NCBI RefSeq assembly: GCF_041080675.1
Contig: NZ_CP163520.1
Location: forward strand, 5,580,001 to 5,644,000
Source: Streptomyces sp. cg36
GTDB lineage: Bacteria > Actinomycetota > Actinomycetes > Streptomycetales > Streptomycetaceae
Direction of reading: 5' to 3'
Length of the DNA stretch: 64,000 nucleotides
This document shows, piece after piece, positions 15,231 through 23,884 of this stretch (positions are counted from its first letter, which is position 1; every line of letters starts with the position of its first letter). The notes under the pieces are model-generated. The model saw only the letters and a list, made by a program, of their open reading frames with translations. It did no database searches and was not told the DNA's origin. Both the position numbers and the translations under genes were made by a program.

Positions 15231-16073
15231 TCAGACCCGCAGCTCCTGCGTGCAGCACTTCACGCTGCCGCCGCCCTTGAGCAGCTCGCCCAGGTCCATG
15301 CCGACCGGCTCGTACCCCCGCTCCCGCAGGGCCGCGAACAGCCCCACCGCGCCCTGCGGCAGCAGCACGTGGAGACCGTCGCTCACCGCGTTCAGCCCCA
15401 GTGCCGCCGCGTCCGCCTCGGAGGCGATCACCGCGTCCGGGAAGAGCCGGGCGAGGACGGCCCGGCTGCCGGGCGAGAAGGCGCCCGGGTAGTACATGAT
15501 CTCGTCGGCCGCGTCGTCGAGCACGCACAGCGCCGTGTCCAGGTGGTAGTAGCGCGGGTCGACGAGGTCGAGCCCGATCACCGGCCGGCCGAAGAACTCC
15601 TGCGCCTCGTCGTGCGAGAGCGGACTGGACCGGAAGCCGCGCCCGGCCAGCAGATAGGAGGCGGTGACGGCGAAGTCGCCCTCGCCCTCGTTGATGTGGG
15701 CCGGCTCGTGGATCTCGGTGAAGCCGTGCGAGCGGAACCAGCGCAGATGGGCCTCGGCCTCCGCCTCCCGTTCGGGATGGGCGAAGCGGGCGCCCAGCAC
15801 CCGGCCGTCGATGACGGTGGCCCCGTTGGCGGCGAAGACCATGTCGGGCAGGTCGGGGCGGGGTTCGAGCAGCTCGACGGTGTGGCCGAGCGCCCGGTAG
15901 CGGTCGCGCAGGTCCTCCCACTGGGCGAGGGCGAGCGGCAGGTCGACGGGCTTGGCGGGATCCATCCAGGGATTGATGGAGTACGTGACCTTGAAGTGTG
16001 CCGGTGGGCACATCAGATAGCGCCGGGGTCGGGCGACTCGGGGTGCACTGAGGTCACGGGTCTCACTGAGCAA
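15231..16073 (-). CDS. ddaH: dimethylargininase (DDAH)
   Basis: The enzyme (280 residues) is predicted to hydrolyse N-omega-methylated arginines to citrulline and methylamines. It has the pentein fold signature: FKVTYSINPWMD, DMVFAANGATVID, HINEGEGDF, the catalytic His in RYYHLDTALCVL, and the catalytic Cys in GGGSVKCCTQEL at the C-terminus. The chosen start is a TTG at 16073, preceded by GAGGAG at good spacing; no ATG or GTG precedes the conserved LSAPRVARPRRYLM block in this frame. It converges with the Rsm22-like gene and is divergent from the TetR gene. Confidence 0.85.
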   Translation of the reverse strand: MLSETRDLSAPRVARPRRYLMCPPAHFKVTYSINPWMDPAKPVDLPLALAQWEDLRDRYRALGHTVELLEPRPDLPDMVFAANGATVIDGRVLGARFAHPEREAEAEAHLRWFRSHGFTEIHEPAHINEGEGDFAVTASYLLAGRGFRSSPLSHDEAQEFFGRPVIGLDLVDPRYYHLDTALCVLDDAADEIMYYPGAFSPGSRAVLARLFPDAVIASEADAAALGLNAVSDGLHVLLPQGAVGLFAALRERGYEPVGMDLGELLKGGGSVKCCTQELRV

Positions 16074-16223
16074 TGAGGGCTCCTCACGGACGACTTCGGC
16101 AGCACGCGCCGCAGCTGCGGTCGTGTCAGCCCATGGTGCGTCCTGACCGGCGTTCGCGCAGTGATCCGTTCGGGTGTTTTTCGCCGCTTCACACGCTGTT
16201 GCCCCGCGCGCGCCCTTGACAGA

Positions 16224-16255
16224 GACGATACGTTTCGCCTCGGTGGCGCTAGGAT
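16224..16255 (+). promoter_or_regulatory. TetR promoter with a candidate operator
   Basis: TAGGAT (16250-16255) lies exactly 6 bases before the TetR ATG, suggesting a leaderless transcript. An imperfect palindrome, GACGATACGTTTCGCC (16224-16239; 6 of 8 positions pair), lies about 10 bases before the hexamer, where an autoregulatory TetR operator would be expected. A nearby TTGACA (16216-16221) is 28 bases away from the hexamer, too far to serve as its -35. Confidence 0.4.
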
Positions 16256-16261
16256 CCCGCC

Positions 16262-16909
16262 ATGGCGAACAAGGCGCATCCAGACACAGCGGCGGCGGCC
16301 CCGGGGCCCAGGGCGGCCAAGGCGCCCGACGCCGCCCGGCGCAGCGAGCGCTCCCGGCGCGCGATCTACGACGCCGCGCTCTCCCTCGTCGCCGAGACGG
16401 GGTACACCAGGACCACCATCGAGGGCATCGCCGCCCGCGCCGGGGTCGGCAAGCAGACCATCTACCGCTGGTGGCCCTCCAAGGCCGCGGTCCTGCTGGA
16501 AGCCTTCGTCGACCTCAACCGGGAGGCCGTGCGGGGCGAGGTGGCGCTGCCCGACACCGGGGACCTGGCGGGCGACCTCAAACTGGTGCTGCGGGCCACC
16601 GTGGACGAGCTCAACGACACCGCGACCGAGGCGCCGTACCGGGCGCTGGCCGCCGAGGGCGTCATCGACCCCCAGCTGGCCGCCGCCTTCGTGGAGAAGC
16701 TCCTCGAACCCCAGCTCACGCTGTACGTGGACCGGCTGCGCGCGGCCCAGGACGCGGGTGACGTACGCGCCGACGTCGATCCGCGCATCGCCCTGGAGCT
16801 GCTGGTGGCGCCCCTCGCGCACCGCTGGCTGCTGCGCACCCTGCCCCTCACGCACGCCTACGCGGACACCGTCGTGGAGTACGCCCTGCGCGGACTCGCA
16901 CCCCGCTGA
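16262..16909 (+). CDS. TetR-family transcriptional regulator
   Basis: The protein has 215 residues. The N-terminal helix-turn-helix (about residues 28-75) includes SRRAIYDAALSLVAETGYTR and IAARAGVGKQTIYRWWPSKA. The C-terminal ligand-binding region matches the common TetR subclass with a VDELNDTATEAPYRALAAEG stretch and ends with LLVAPLAHRWLLRTLPLT. A possible autoregulatory operator lies upstream. The closest divergent gene is ddaH, with 188 bases between, so regulation of ddaH is possible but unproven. Confidence 0.88.
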   Translation: MANKAHPDTAAAAPGPRAAKAPDAARRSERSRRAIYDAALSLVAETGYTRTTIEGIAARAGVGKQTIYRWWPSKAAVLLEAFVDLNREAVRGEVALPDTGDLAGDLKLVLRATVDELNDTATEAPYRALAAEGVIDPQLAAAFVEKLLEPQLTLYVDRLRAAQDAGDVRADVDPRIALELLVAPLAHRWLLRTLPLTHAYADTVVEYALRGLAPR

Positions 16910-17003
16910 GGGCCCCGGGTTGGGGGGTACGGCCTCGGCACGTCCGCGATGGTGGGAGCATGGGGGGAGGTTCCCGCGGGGCAACGGTGAGGTGAGGGGA
17001 TAG

Positions 17004-17738
17004 ATGGGCGCGGAGTACGGGCGTTCCGACAGCACGGAGAGCAGGCTGTCCCGCTGGCTGCGCAGGCGCCCCAAGGACGCCCCCGGCGCCGGTGCCGACC
17101 GCCTCGGGCTGCTGCTCGCGACGGCCGCCGCGAAGCTGCCGCTGGCCCCGGCCGCGTATCCCGCCGGGTACCGCTGCTCCTGTGAGCGGGTGGGCTGTCC
17201 CACTCCGGCCCGCCACCCCGTCTCGTTCGCCTGGCAGACGCAGTCGACCACCGACCGCGCCCAGATCGAGCGCTGGGCGCAGGGGCAGCCCGAGGCCAAC
17301 TTCATCACCGCCACCGGCATGGTCCACGACGTGCTGGACGTGCCGCTGGCGGCGGGGCGCGAGGCGCTGGAGCGGCTGCTGGCCGAGGGCGTCGAGGTCG
17401 GGCCGGTCGCCGAGTCCGGTGGCGTCGGGGACCAGGCCCGGATGCTGTTCTTCACCGCGACGCGGGGTACGCCGGAGGACGAGGACGAGTGGTGGCCGTG
17501 CGAGCTGGACTGCCATCCCGAGACGATGGACGAGCATCCGGGGCTGCGGTGGCACTGCCGGGGCAGCTACGTCCTGGTGCCGCCCGCGCGGCTGCCCGGT
17601 GAGCACGAGGTGTCCTGGGTGCGGGGGCCCGAGCACGCGCTGCCCGAGCCGTTGACGCTCCTGGAGGCCCTCACCGACGCGATCGCCCGCCACGGCGCGG
17701 CGGACGCCCACGCAGTGGCTTGGCCCCTGGGCCGCTAG
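17004..17738 (+). CDS. primase/polymerase-like protein (Prim-Pol family)
   Basis: This 244-residue protein is of the type usually annotated as bifunctional DNA primase/polymerase in streptomycetes. Landmarks are YRCSCERVGCPTPARHP (a Cys-rich motif near residue 55), SFAWQTQSTTDRAQIERWAQ, NFITATG and a C-terminal HCRGSYVLVPPA. The Cys set C-x-C-x4-C is compatible with zinc binding. It is shorter than replicative Prim-Pol proteins and no helicase is adjacent, so a role in replication is doubtful. The ATG at 17004 follows GAGGGG. It stands alone and ends at a long repeat cluster. Confidence 0.7.
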   Translation: MGAEYGRSDSTESRLSRWLRRRPKDAPGAGADRLGLLLATAAAKLPLAPAAYPAGYRCSCERVGCPTPARHPVSFAWQTQSTTDRAQIERWAQGQPEANFITATGMVHDVLDVPLAAGREALERLLAEGVEVGPVAESGGVGDQARMLFFTATRGTPEDEDEWWPCELDCHPETMDEHPGLRWHCRGSYVLVPPARLPGEHEVSWVRGPEHALPEPLTLLEALTDAIARHGAADAHAVAWPLGR

Positions 17739-17779
17739 GCGCTCCGCGGGGGCGGGGGAGGGGGCGGGTTTCTGCCCGC

Positions 17780-18375
17780 GGACCGTGCTGGCTCGCTCGC
17801 GCCGTTCCCCGCGCCCCTTTCGGGCCGGGTCTTTGTCTGCGGGCCGTGGTGGGCTGGTCGCGCCGTTCCCCGCGCCCCTGGAAACCCGTCCATGCCTGCG
17901 GACCGTGGTGGGTTGCTCGCGCAGTTCCCCGCGCCCCTGAAAACCCGTTTTCGTCTGCGGAACGGGGTCGCTCCTCGCGCCGTTCCCCGCGCCCCTAAAC
18001 CCGCTGGGCCGTGCCCGCCTCTCGTGTCCGCGCGGCGGAGTCGCAAATGTTCACGGCCCCGCGCCCCCCAAAGCCTGTGGCTGAGCTGGGTTCTCCGGCC
18101 ATCAGTACCCCCTAGGGGCGCGGGGAACTGCGCGAGGAGCGACCACCGGGCCGCAGGCAAAGTCCCGGCCCGATAGGGGCGCGGGGAACTGCGCGAGCAA
18201 CCCCCACCGGCCCGCAGCCAACGAACTACCCAGGGGCGCGGGGAACTGCGCGAGGAGCGACCACCGGGCCGCAGGCAAAGTCCCGGCCCGATAGGGGCGC
18301 GGGGGACTGCGCGAGGAGCCCATCGCCGGGCCGCAGGCGGAGTCCGGGCAGAGCAGGGGCGTGGGGCACTGCGTG
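17780..18375. repeat. large head-to-head cluster of the palindromic intergenic repeat (about 9 copies)
   Basis: Four copies of GC(C/A)GTTCCCCGCGCCCC run left to right (about 17800-18000). About five copies of the complement, GGGGCGCGGGGAACTGCGCG, run the other way (about 18114-18375). The turning point is near 18050, so the cluster is a giant inverted array between two converging genes. Within it, 18114-18186 is repeated without change at 18232-18304 (73 bases, offset 118). No gene is visible in this 661-base gap. Confidence 0.85.
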
Positions 18376-18399
18376 GCCCGGCCAGGACCCCGCCCCCGC

Positions 18400-19383
18400 C
18401 TACTCCCCCTTCGCCGAAGTCAACCCCTGCAACCGGTTGATCACGGTGACCGGCGCGTGTCCCTTCGGGACCAGGGCCGCGTCGTCGGAGACCCGCTCCT
18501 TCGTCACCGCCGACCGCGCCTCCCCCGTCATCAGCGCCCGCACATCCGCGTTGATGTCGAGCCGCACCCCCTTCGCCGCCGTCTGGCGCTCGAAGTGGCG
18601 GGTGGCGAAGAAGACGAGCGCGCCCCCGTCCTGGGTGCGCAGGGCGAGGGGCGCGAAGTCGGCGCCGTCCATCGCCTGGTCCACGTACTGCGTGGACATC
18701 CCCGGCCGCGTCGCGCTCTTCTTGCGCAGCTCGCGCCACTGCGTGGTGTGCGGTCCGGGCGCGAACGCGCTCTCGGGGCGGCCGGTGCGCAGATAGGCGG
18801 CGTACTTCTCGCTCAGGTCCCGGGGCGCCACCGCGAGCTCCGGGTCGTCGGGCGGCACCGGCCGGGCCCAGCCGTCGCCGTCGGCCGCGAACACCGGGAC
18901 CTGCCGGGGCGCGAGCACCGAGAGGTGGGCGGCCTTCCAGACGTCCTTCGGCCCGCCGCGTACGAAGACGAGCAGCCAGCGGGTGTCGTCGGGCCCGTTG
19001 TCCTTGTCCGTGTTGGAGTCGGCGTCGGCCACGAACCAGCGCGGCCAGCCCGCCTTCCGGGGTATCGCGAACTTCGCGTCCGTCAGCTCCAGCGGCACGT
19101 GCTGCGGGTTGCCGCCGGGGCTGGTGGTCCGGCGGGCCTTGAGGCCCGCCTGGTTGACCGCCCCGAGCGGACCGGTGACCCGGCCCGCGTCGAGGGCCGG
19201 GTCGAACGCCTTGTCGGCCCTGTTGTACGCGTCGGTGAAGTCGCGGAGCGCCTGCGCGGCCTCAGCCCTGGTCGCGGACGGGACTACTTCCCGCTCGCCG
19301 TGCACCGTCACGCAGCCGCTCGCCGTCACCGTCAGTACGGTCACCGCCGCGAGCGCCGCCGCCAGCCGACTCACCCTGCTCAT
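18400..19383 (-). CDS. lipoprotein of unknown function, downstream of efeU
   Basis: The protein has 327 residues with a signal peptide MSRVSRLAAALAAVTVLTVT and a lipobox ASGC, so it should be lipidated at the outer face of the membrane. The mature part contains AEAAQALRDFTDAYNRADKA, DDTRWLLVFVRGG and GGALVFFATRHFERQTAAKG, and has no catalytic motif I recognise. Its start overlaps the end of efeU by 122 bases in another frame. The signal peptide fixes this start well, so the oddity lies in the efeU C-terminus. Co-transcription with the EfeUOB iron system is likely. It might be an accessory iron-uptake or unrelated surface protein. Confidence 0.75.
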   Translation of the reverse strand: MSRVSRLAAALAAVTVLTVTASGCVTVHGEREVVPSATRAEAAQALRDFTDAYNRADKAFDPALDAGRVTGPLGAVNQAGLKARRTTSPGGNPQHVPLELTDAKFAIPRKAGWPRWFVADADSNTDKDNGPDDTRWLLVFVRGGPKDVWKAAHLSVLAPRQVPVFAADGDGWARPVPPDDPELAVAPRDLSEKYAAYLRTGRPESAFAPGPHTTQWRELRKKSATRPGMSTQYVDQAMDGADFAPLALRTQDGGALVFFATRHFERQTAAKGVRLDINADVRALMTGEARSAVTKERVSDDAALVPKGHAPVTVINRLQGLTSAKGE

Positions 19384-20257
19384 GGACTGCCTTCTGCCCC
19401 TCGTCCTTCTTGGCCGCCGCCGCGGGAGCCGAGCTCTTCACGGACTTCGCGAACCCTACCGGGGCGAAGAACAGCGCGAGCGTGGGGATGAGGTACAGCG
19501 CCCACACCGTGACCTGGAGGACGGTCGGGTCGGGCTGGAAGTTCAGGACGCCCTTGAGGACCGTCCCGTACCAGCTGTCCGGCGGGATCGTGGAGCTGAT
19601 GTCGAAGGCCAGGTTCTTGATGCCGGGGATGAAGTCGGCCTCCTGGAGGTCGTGCACGCCGTACGCGAGCACGCCCGCCGCCACCACGACCAGCATGGCG
19701 CCGGTCCAGGTGAAGAACTTCGCCAGATTGATCTTGAGCGCGCCCCGGTAGAAGAGCCAGCCCAGGAAGACCGCGGTGGCGAGCCCGAGGAGCGCGCCGA
19801 TCAGCGGGTCGGTGTTGCCGCTGTCGGAGCCGGCCGCGTGGACCGACGTCCAGACGAACAGCGAGGTCTCCAGGCCCTCCCGGCCGACCGCGAGGAACGC
19901 GGTGGCGACCAGGGCGCCGGTGCCGAGCCGCAGCGCCGCGTCCAGCTTGCCCTGGAGCTCGGACTTCAGGAACCGCGCGGTGCGCCGCATCCAGAAGACC
20001 ATCCAGGTGACCAGGCAGACGGCGACGATCGACAGCGAGCCGCCGAGCGCCTCCTGCGCCTTGAACGTCATCTCCTGCGAGCCGAACTCCAGGCCCGCGC
20101 CGAAGCCCAGCGCCACCAGGACGGCGACGGAGATGCCGATCCAGATGGGCCGCAGCGCCTCGCGGTGGTCCGTCTTGACCAGGTACGCGACGAGGATGCA
20201 GACGACCAGGCTGGCCTCCAGGCCCTCGCGCAGGCCGATCAGATAATTGCCGAACAT
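19262..20257 (-). CDS. efeU: EfeU-like FTR1-family iron permease
   Basis: This ferrous-iron permease has 331 residues and about seven membrane segments. The two R-E-G-L-E motifs that bind iron in FTR1 proteins are present: GLREGLEASLVVC near the N-terminus and VGREGLETSLFVW near residue 125. The final segment ends at ALFFAPVGFAK near residue 272. After that comes a 50-residue polar tail (KKDEGQKAVHEQGESAGGG onward) that looks like out-of-frame sequence and overlaps the next gene by 122 bases. A frameshift that removed the normal stop is possible. The ATG at 20257 lies 25 bases after efeB. It works with EfeO and EfeB to import iron. Confidence 0.88.
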   Translation of the reverse strand: MFGNYLIGLREGLEASLVVCILVAYLVKTDHREALRPIWIGISVAVLVALGFGAGLEFGSQEMTFKAQEALGGSLSIVAVCLVTWMVFWMRRTARFLKSELQGKLDAALRLGTGALVATAFLAVGREGLETSLFVWTSVHAAGSDSGNTDPLIGALLGLATAVFLGWLFYRGALKINLAKFFTWTGAMLVVVAAGVLAYGVHDLQEADFIPGIKNLAFDISSTIPPDSWYGTVLKGVLNFQPDPTVLQVTVWALYLIPTLALFFAPVGFAKSVKSSAPAAAAKKDEGQKAVHEQGESAGGGARGGDRTDGDGERLRDGARRAGSSPVRDQG

Positions 20258-20282
20258 ACGTTTCCCCTCAGCCCTCGGCCGA

Positions 20283-21575
20283 TCAGCTGAACAGTGCCCG
20301 GCCCCACCAGTCGTCCTTGTCGCGGACGCCCGGAGGGACGGCGAAAATCGCCGAACTCACATGCTGGATGTACTCGTTGAGCGCGTCGTGGCGCGCCAGA
20401 CTGCGCTGCACCGGCAGGAAGCCCTTGCGGACGTCCCGCTGGTAGGCGAGGAAGAACAGGCCCGCGTCCAGACGGCCGAGGCCGTCGGTGCCGTCGGTGA
20501 AGGAGTAGCCGCGGCGCAGGATGGTGGCGCCCGCGTTGGAGTCGGGGTGCGCCAGCCGCACGTGCGCGTCCGGCTTCATCGCCTTCAGGAACGGCTCGTC
20601 GCGCTCCTTGGCCTTGCCGACCGGGGCGCCCTCGCCCTTGTCGCGGCCGAACACGTCCTCCTGCTCCTGCAGACCGGTGCGGTCCCACGCCTCGATGTGC
20701 ATGCGGATGCGGCGGGCCACCAGGTAGGAGCCGCCGGTCATCCACGGCGAGCCGTCCTTCGCGCCGACCCAGACGTGCTGGTCGAGGGCGGCGGTGTCGG
20801 TGCCCGAGACGTTCCGGGTGCCGTCCTTGAAGCCCATCATGTTGCGCGGGGTCTGCGCCTCGGGCGTCGTCGAGGACGTCTTGCCGAAGCCCAGCTGCGA
20901 CCAGCGCACCGCGGCCCGGCCCATGGCGATGCGGGCCAGGTTGCGGATCGCGTGCACCGCGACCTGCGGGTCGTCCGCGCACGCCTGGATGCACAGGTCG
21001 CCGTCGCTGCGCGCCGGGTCGAGGTTGTCGTGCGGGAACTTCTCGATGTCGACCAGCGCCTCGGGCCGCCTGCCCTCCAGGCCGAAGCGGCCCTTGGCGA
21101 AGAGCGAGGGGCCGAAGCCGATCGTCAGGGTCAGCCGGGACGGCTTGAGGCCGAGCGCCTCGCCGGTGTCGTCCGGCGGCGCCTCGGCGAGCCCGCCGTA
21201 GGCGCCCTCGCCGACCGTCTGGCCCGCGGTCATCCGGGCCGCGGCGGCCGTCCAGTCCTTGAGGAGGCGGACCAGCTCGGCCCGGTCCTTGGTGGTGACG
21301 TCGAACGCGGCGAAGTGCAGCCGGTCCTGGACCGCGGTGGCGATGCCGGCCTGGTGGACGCCGTGGAAGGGCACGGCCGCGCCGGTGTCGGCGGCGGGCA
21401 CCGCGTCACCGCCGTCGCTCCGCACGGCCGCGACGGCACCGCCGGCCGCGGCGGCGCCGAGCGCCAGCCCCGCACCGCCCCAGCCGAGCAGGGAGCGGCG
21501 GGACGGGGCCGAGGACGTGGCGCCCCCGTCGGCGGCGGCCTGGGTGCCGGCGCCGCCGTCGGTCGAGTCGCTCAT
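20283..21575 (-). CDS. efeB: EfeB deferrochelatase/Dyp-type peroxidase
   Basis: This Tat-exported heme protein has 430 residues. The twin-arginine signal is SRRSLLGWGGAGLALGAAAA. DyP hallmarks are the distal GFKDGTRN motif, with catalytic Asp, and RRGYSFTDG in the C-terminal part, with the heme-ligand His in MKPDAHVRLAHPDSN. EfeB homologues oxidise ferrous iron or release iron from heme at the cell surface. The ATG at 21575 follows AGGAGGGAATCC, an excellent ribosome site. It lies between efeO (34 bases upstream) and efeU (25 bases downstream), forming an efeO-efeB-efeU operon. Confidence 0.92.
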   Translation of the reverse strand: MSDSTDGGAGTQAAADGGATSSAPSRRSLLGWGGAGLALGAAAAGGAVAAVRSDGGDAVPAADTGAAVPFHGVHQAGIATAVQDRLHFAAFDVTTKDRAELVRLLKDWTAAAARMTAGQTVGEGAYGGLAEAPPDDTGEALGLKPSRLTLTIGFGPSLFAKGRFGLEGRRPEALVDIEKFPHDNLDPARSDGDLCIQACADDPQVAVHAIRNLARIAMGRAAVRWSQLGFGKTSSTTPEAQTPRNMMGFKDGTRNVSGTDTAALDQHVWVGAKDGSPWMTGGSYLVARRIRMHIEAWDRTGLQEQEDVFGRDKGEGAPVGKAKERDEPFLKAMKPDAHVRLAHPDSNAGATILRRGYSFTDGTDGLGRLDAGLFFLAYQRDVRKGFLPVQRSLARHDALNEYIQHVSSAIFAVPPGVRDKDDWWGRALFS

Positions 21576-21609
21576 GGCGGATTCCCTCCTGTCCTGTCTG
21601 CGTGCGGGG

Positions 21610-22749
21610 TTACTTGGCGACGGCCGCGGCGAGCTTGGAGAGCGGCTCGCCCAGCGCGTTGACACCGTCGGACAGCTGCTTGCGGTCGCTCTCGCCGACC
21701 TTGTCGTACGAGGTGAAGTCGTACGAGTTCTTGTCGGTGCGGTACTTGTCGAGCTGGGCCTCGATCGCCGCGAACTGCTTGTCGAGCTCGGCGGTCAGCG
21801 CCGGGTCGTTCTTGGACGCGACCGGCTTGAGCAGCTCGTACGCCTTCTGGGCGCCCTCGACGTTGGCCTTGAAGTCGACCAGGTCGGTGTGGCTGTAGCG
21901 CTCTTCCTCACCGGTGATCTTGTTGCGGGCGACCTCGTCCAGGAGCTCCTTGGCGCCGTTGGCCATGGAGGTGGGGGTGATCTCGGCGGTGCCGACGCGC
22001 TTCTGCCAGTCCGCGATGTCCGTGGAGAGCTGGACGCCCAGCTTCTTCTCCTCGTCGCCGATCCTGCCGTCGGTCCACAGCGCCTTCTCCAGGCGGTGCC
22101 AGCCGGTCCACGTCTGGCCCTTCTCCAGGCCGTCCTCGCGGGTGTCGGTCTTCGGGTCGATGTCACCGAAGGACTCGGCGACCGGCTCGGTGCGCTCCCA
22201 GCCGATGCGCGAGGGGGCGTACGCCTTCTTGGCGCCCTCGACGTCACCGGCGGCGATGGCGTCGGTGAAGGTCTTCAGCTTGGGGAGGGTGTCGTCGGCC
22301 TGCTGCTGCACATAGGTGCGGTAGGCGGCGACGGCCGCGTCCAGCCTGGGGTCGCGCTTGGGGGTCTGGGCGCCGCCGGTGACGGTGACCTTCTGGCGGA
22401 TGCCGCTGCCCTTCATGCCGGGCTTGCAGGCGATCTCGTACGAGCCGGCCTTCACCTCGGCGGTGAGGTTCTGCTTGAGGCCGGGGCCGATGTTCTCGCG
22501 CTCGGCGACGATCCGGTCGTCCGGGAAGAGCAGGTAGACCTCGGTGACCTTGGAGCCCTTGTTCTCGATGGCGAACTGCACGTGCCCGGCCGCGAACTCG
22601 GTCTTGGAGACCTCGCAGCTCTTGTCCGATGCGGTGACCTTGATCGCGCCGTCGCTGGTGGAGTCGCTCTTCGAGGAGCAGCCCGTGACGGCGGCCAGAG
22701 CCGCCGCGGCCGTGGCGGCGGTGACGACGGAGAGACGGACGGCTCGCAT
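21610..22749 (-). CDS. efeO: EfeO periplasmic iron-uptake lipoprotein
   Basis: The protein has 379 residues. The signal peptide ends at the lipobox LAAVTGC. A cupredoxin-like N-terminal domain follows (SCEVSKTEFAAGHVQFAIEN to GSYEIACKPG), then an M75 imelysin-like helical domain with the iron-binding GWHRLEK motif (H-x-x-E). This two-domain arrangement is typical of full-length EfeO. It is the first gene of the operon, with a DtxR-type box just upstream, and it is expected to deliver iron to EfeU. Confidence 0.92.
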   Translation of the reverse strand: MRAVRLSVVTAATAAAALAAVTGCSSKSDSTSDGAIKVTASDKSCEVSKTEFAAGHVQFAIENKGSKVTEVYLLFPDDRIVAERENIGPGLKQNLTAEVKAGSYEIACKPGMKGSGIRQKVTVTGGAQTPKRDPRLDAAVAAYRTYVQQQADDTLPKLKTFTDAIAAGDVEGAKKAYAPSRIGWERTEPVAESFGDIDPKTDTREDGLEKGQTWTGWHRLEKALWTDGRIGDEEKKLGVQLSTDIADWQKRVGTAEITPTSMANGAKELLDEVARNKITGEEERYSHTDLVDFKANVEGAQKAYELLKPVASKNDPALTAELDKQFAAIEAQLDKYRTDKNSYDFTSYDKVGESDRKQLSDGVNALGEPLSKLAAAVAK

Positions 22750-22794
22750 GTGGGCTCCACGCTGGGTTCGGTCAGGGGGTGAGGCGGACCTAAC

Positions 22795-22813
22795 TTAACC
22801 GAGGCTTACCTGA
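22795..22813 (-). promoter_or_regulatory. DtxR-type iron box upstream of efeO
   Basis: TTAACCGAGGCTTACCTGA matches 13 of 19 positions of the DtxR/DmdR consensus (TTAGGTTAGSCTAACCTAA). An extra TTAGG half-site follows on the minus strand. The location, 45 bases before the efeO start, suits iron repression. The match is imperfect. Confidence 0.55.
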
Positions 22814-22915
22814 CCGATACCCATCGGGTCAGTGATTCAGCTCTCACCTCCCGTCGCTTCGGATGCGTCGATAACAGGCCAATCACAAGAAGGCCATGAC
22901 AGGGTCAAGGAGCGG

Positions 22916-23884
22916 TCAAGCGGCGCTGCGCGGACCATGATCCACCGAATTCGTCCCCGGCTCACACGCCTGCGCCTGGCTGATTTCTTGCGCCCCCACG
23001 CGCTTCTCTGCGCCCCCGTGACCCCGTACGGGCTCCCGCTCGGGAACCACCAGCGGAACCCCGGTCCGCGGGTGCGGGAAGACCTCCACGGGCTGCCGGT
23101 AGACCCGGCCGAGCAGCTCCGGGTCGAACACCTCGGCGGGCGCCCCCTCGGCCGCGACCGCGCCGGAGCACAGCACCGCGACCCGGTCCGCGTACGCCGC
23201 CGCGAGCCCCAGGTCGTGCAGGACGACCACCACGGCGTCCCCCGCCCCGGCCCGCTCCCGGCACAGCCGCAGCACCAGCTCCTGGTGGCGCAGGTCCAGC
23301 GCGGCGGTCGGCTCGTCGAGCAGCAGCACGGGCGCGCGCTGGGCCAGCACCCGGGCCAGCGCCACCCGGGCGCGCTCGCCGCCGGAGAGCGCGGCACAGG
23401 GGCGGGCGGCGAAGGCGGCGACCTCGGTGGCCGCCATGGCCGCCGCGACCACCTCGTCGTCGGCGTCCTCCCGGTACCGGCCGTCCGCCGTGCGGACACC
23501 CGCCCAGGGCGCCCGGCCCATCCGGACCACCTCCTCGACCGCGAAGGGGAAGGAGAGCGCGGCGGACTGCGGGAGCACCGCCCGGCGCAGCGCCAGCTCG
23601 CCCGGCGACCAGTCGGCCAGCGGCCGTCCGTCGACCAGCACCTCGCCCGCCGTCGCGGCGAGGTCCCCGGCGAGCGCCCCGAGCAGGGTCGACTTCCCGG
23701 CGCCGTTCGGCCCGACCAGGGCCAGCACCTGCCCGGCGCGGGCCGCGACGGACACCCCGTCGAGCACCGCCCGTCCGCCCAGGCTCACCCGCACCCCGCG
23801 CGCCTCGGCCAGGACCGCGCCCGGGACGGCGGCGCCGGGCGGGGTCCTCCTGCGCCCCGGTGCAGCGAGACGTGGCAACCTCAT
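22916..23884 (-). CDS. hmuV: heme ABC transporter ATP-binding protein
   Basis: The ATPase has 322 residues. Walker A is VGPNGAGKST, the Q-loop lies in VLPQSAALSFPFAVEEVV, the signature is LSGGERARVALARVLAQ and Walker B is VLLLDEPTAALDLRH. The H-loop is VVLHDLGLAAAYADRV. It resembles HmuV-type ATPases rather than siderophore-only ones, and the context (HmuT-like and HtaA proteins) supports heme. The C-terminal 40 residues after VPEREPVRG are longer than usual. The ATG at 23884 overlaps the permease stop (ATGA). Confidence 0.88.
   Translation of the reverse strand: MRLPRLAAPGRRRTPPGAAVPGAVLAEARGVRVSLGGRAVLDGVSVAARAGQVLALVGPNGAGKSTLLGALAGDLAATAGEVLVDGRPLADWSPGELALRRAVLPQSAALSFPFAVEEVVRMGRAPWAGVRTADGRYREDADDEVVAAAMAATEVAAFAARPCAALSGGERARVALARVLAQRAPVLLLDEPTAALDLRHQELVLRLCRERAGAGDAVVVVLHDLGLAAAYADRVAVLCSGAVAAEGAPAEVFDPELLGRVYRQPVEVFPHPRTGVPLVVPEREPVRGHGGAEKRVGAQEISQAQACEPGTNSVDHGPRSAA

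Noticed and set aside
16216..16221. TTGACA as the -35 of the TetR promoter
   Set aside because: The distance to TAGGAT is 28 bases, far from the usual 17-19. It may belong to no promoter or to a different start.
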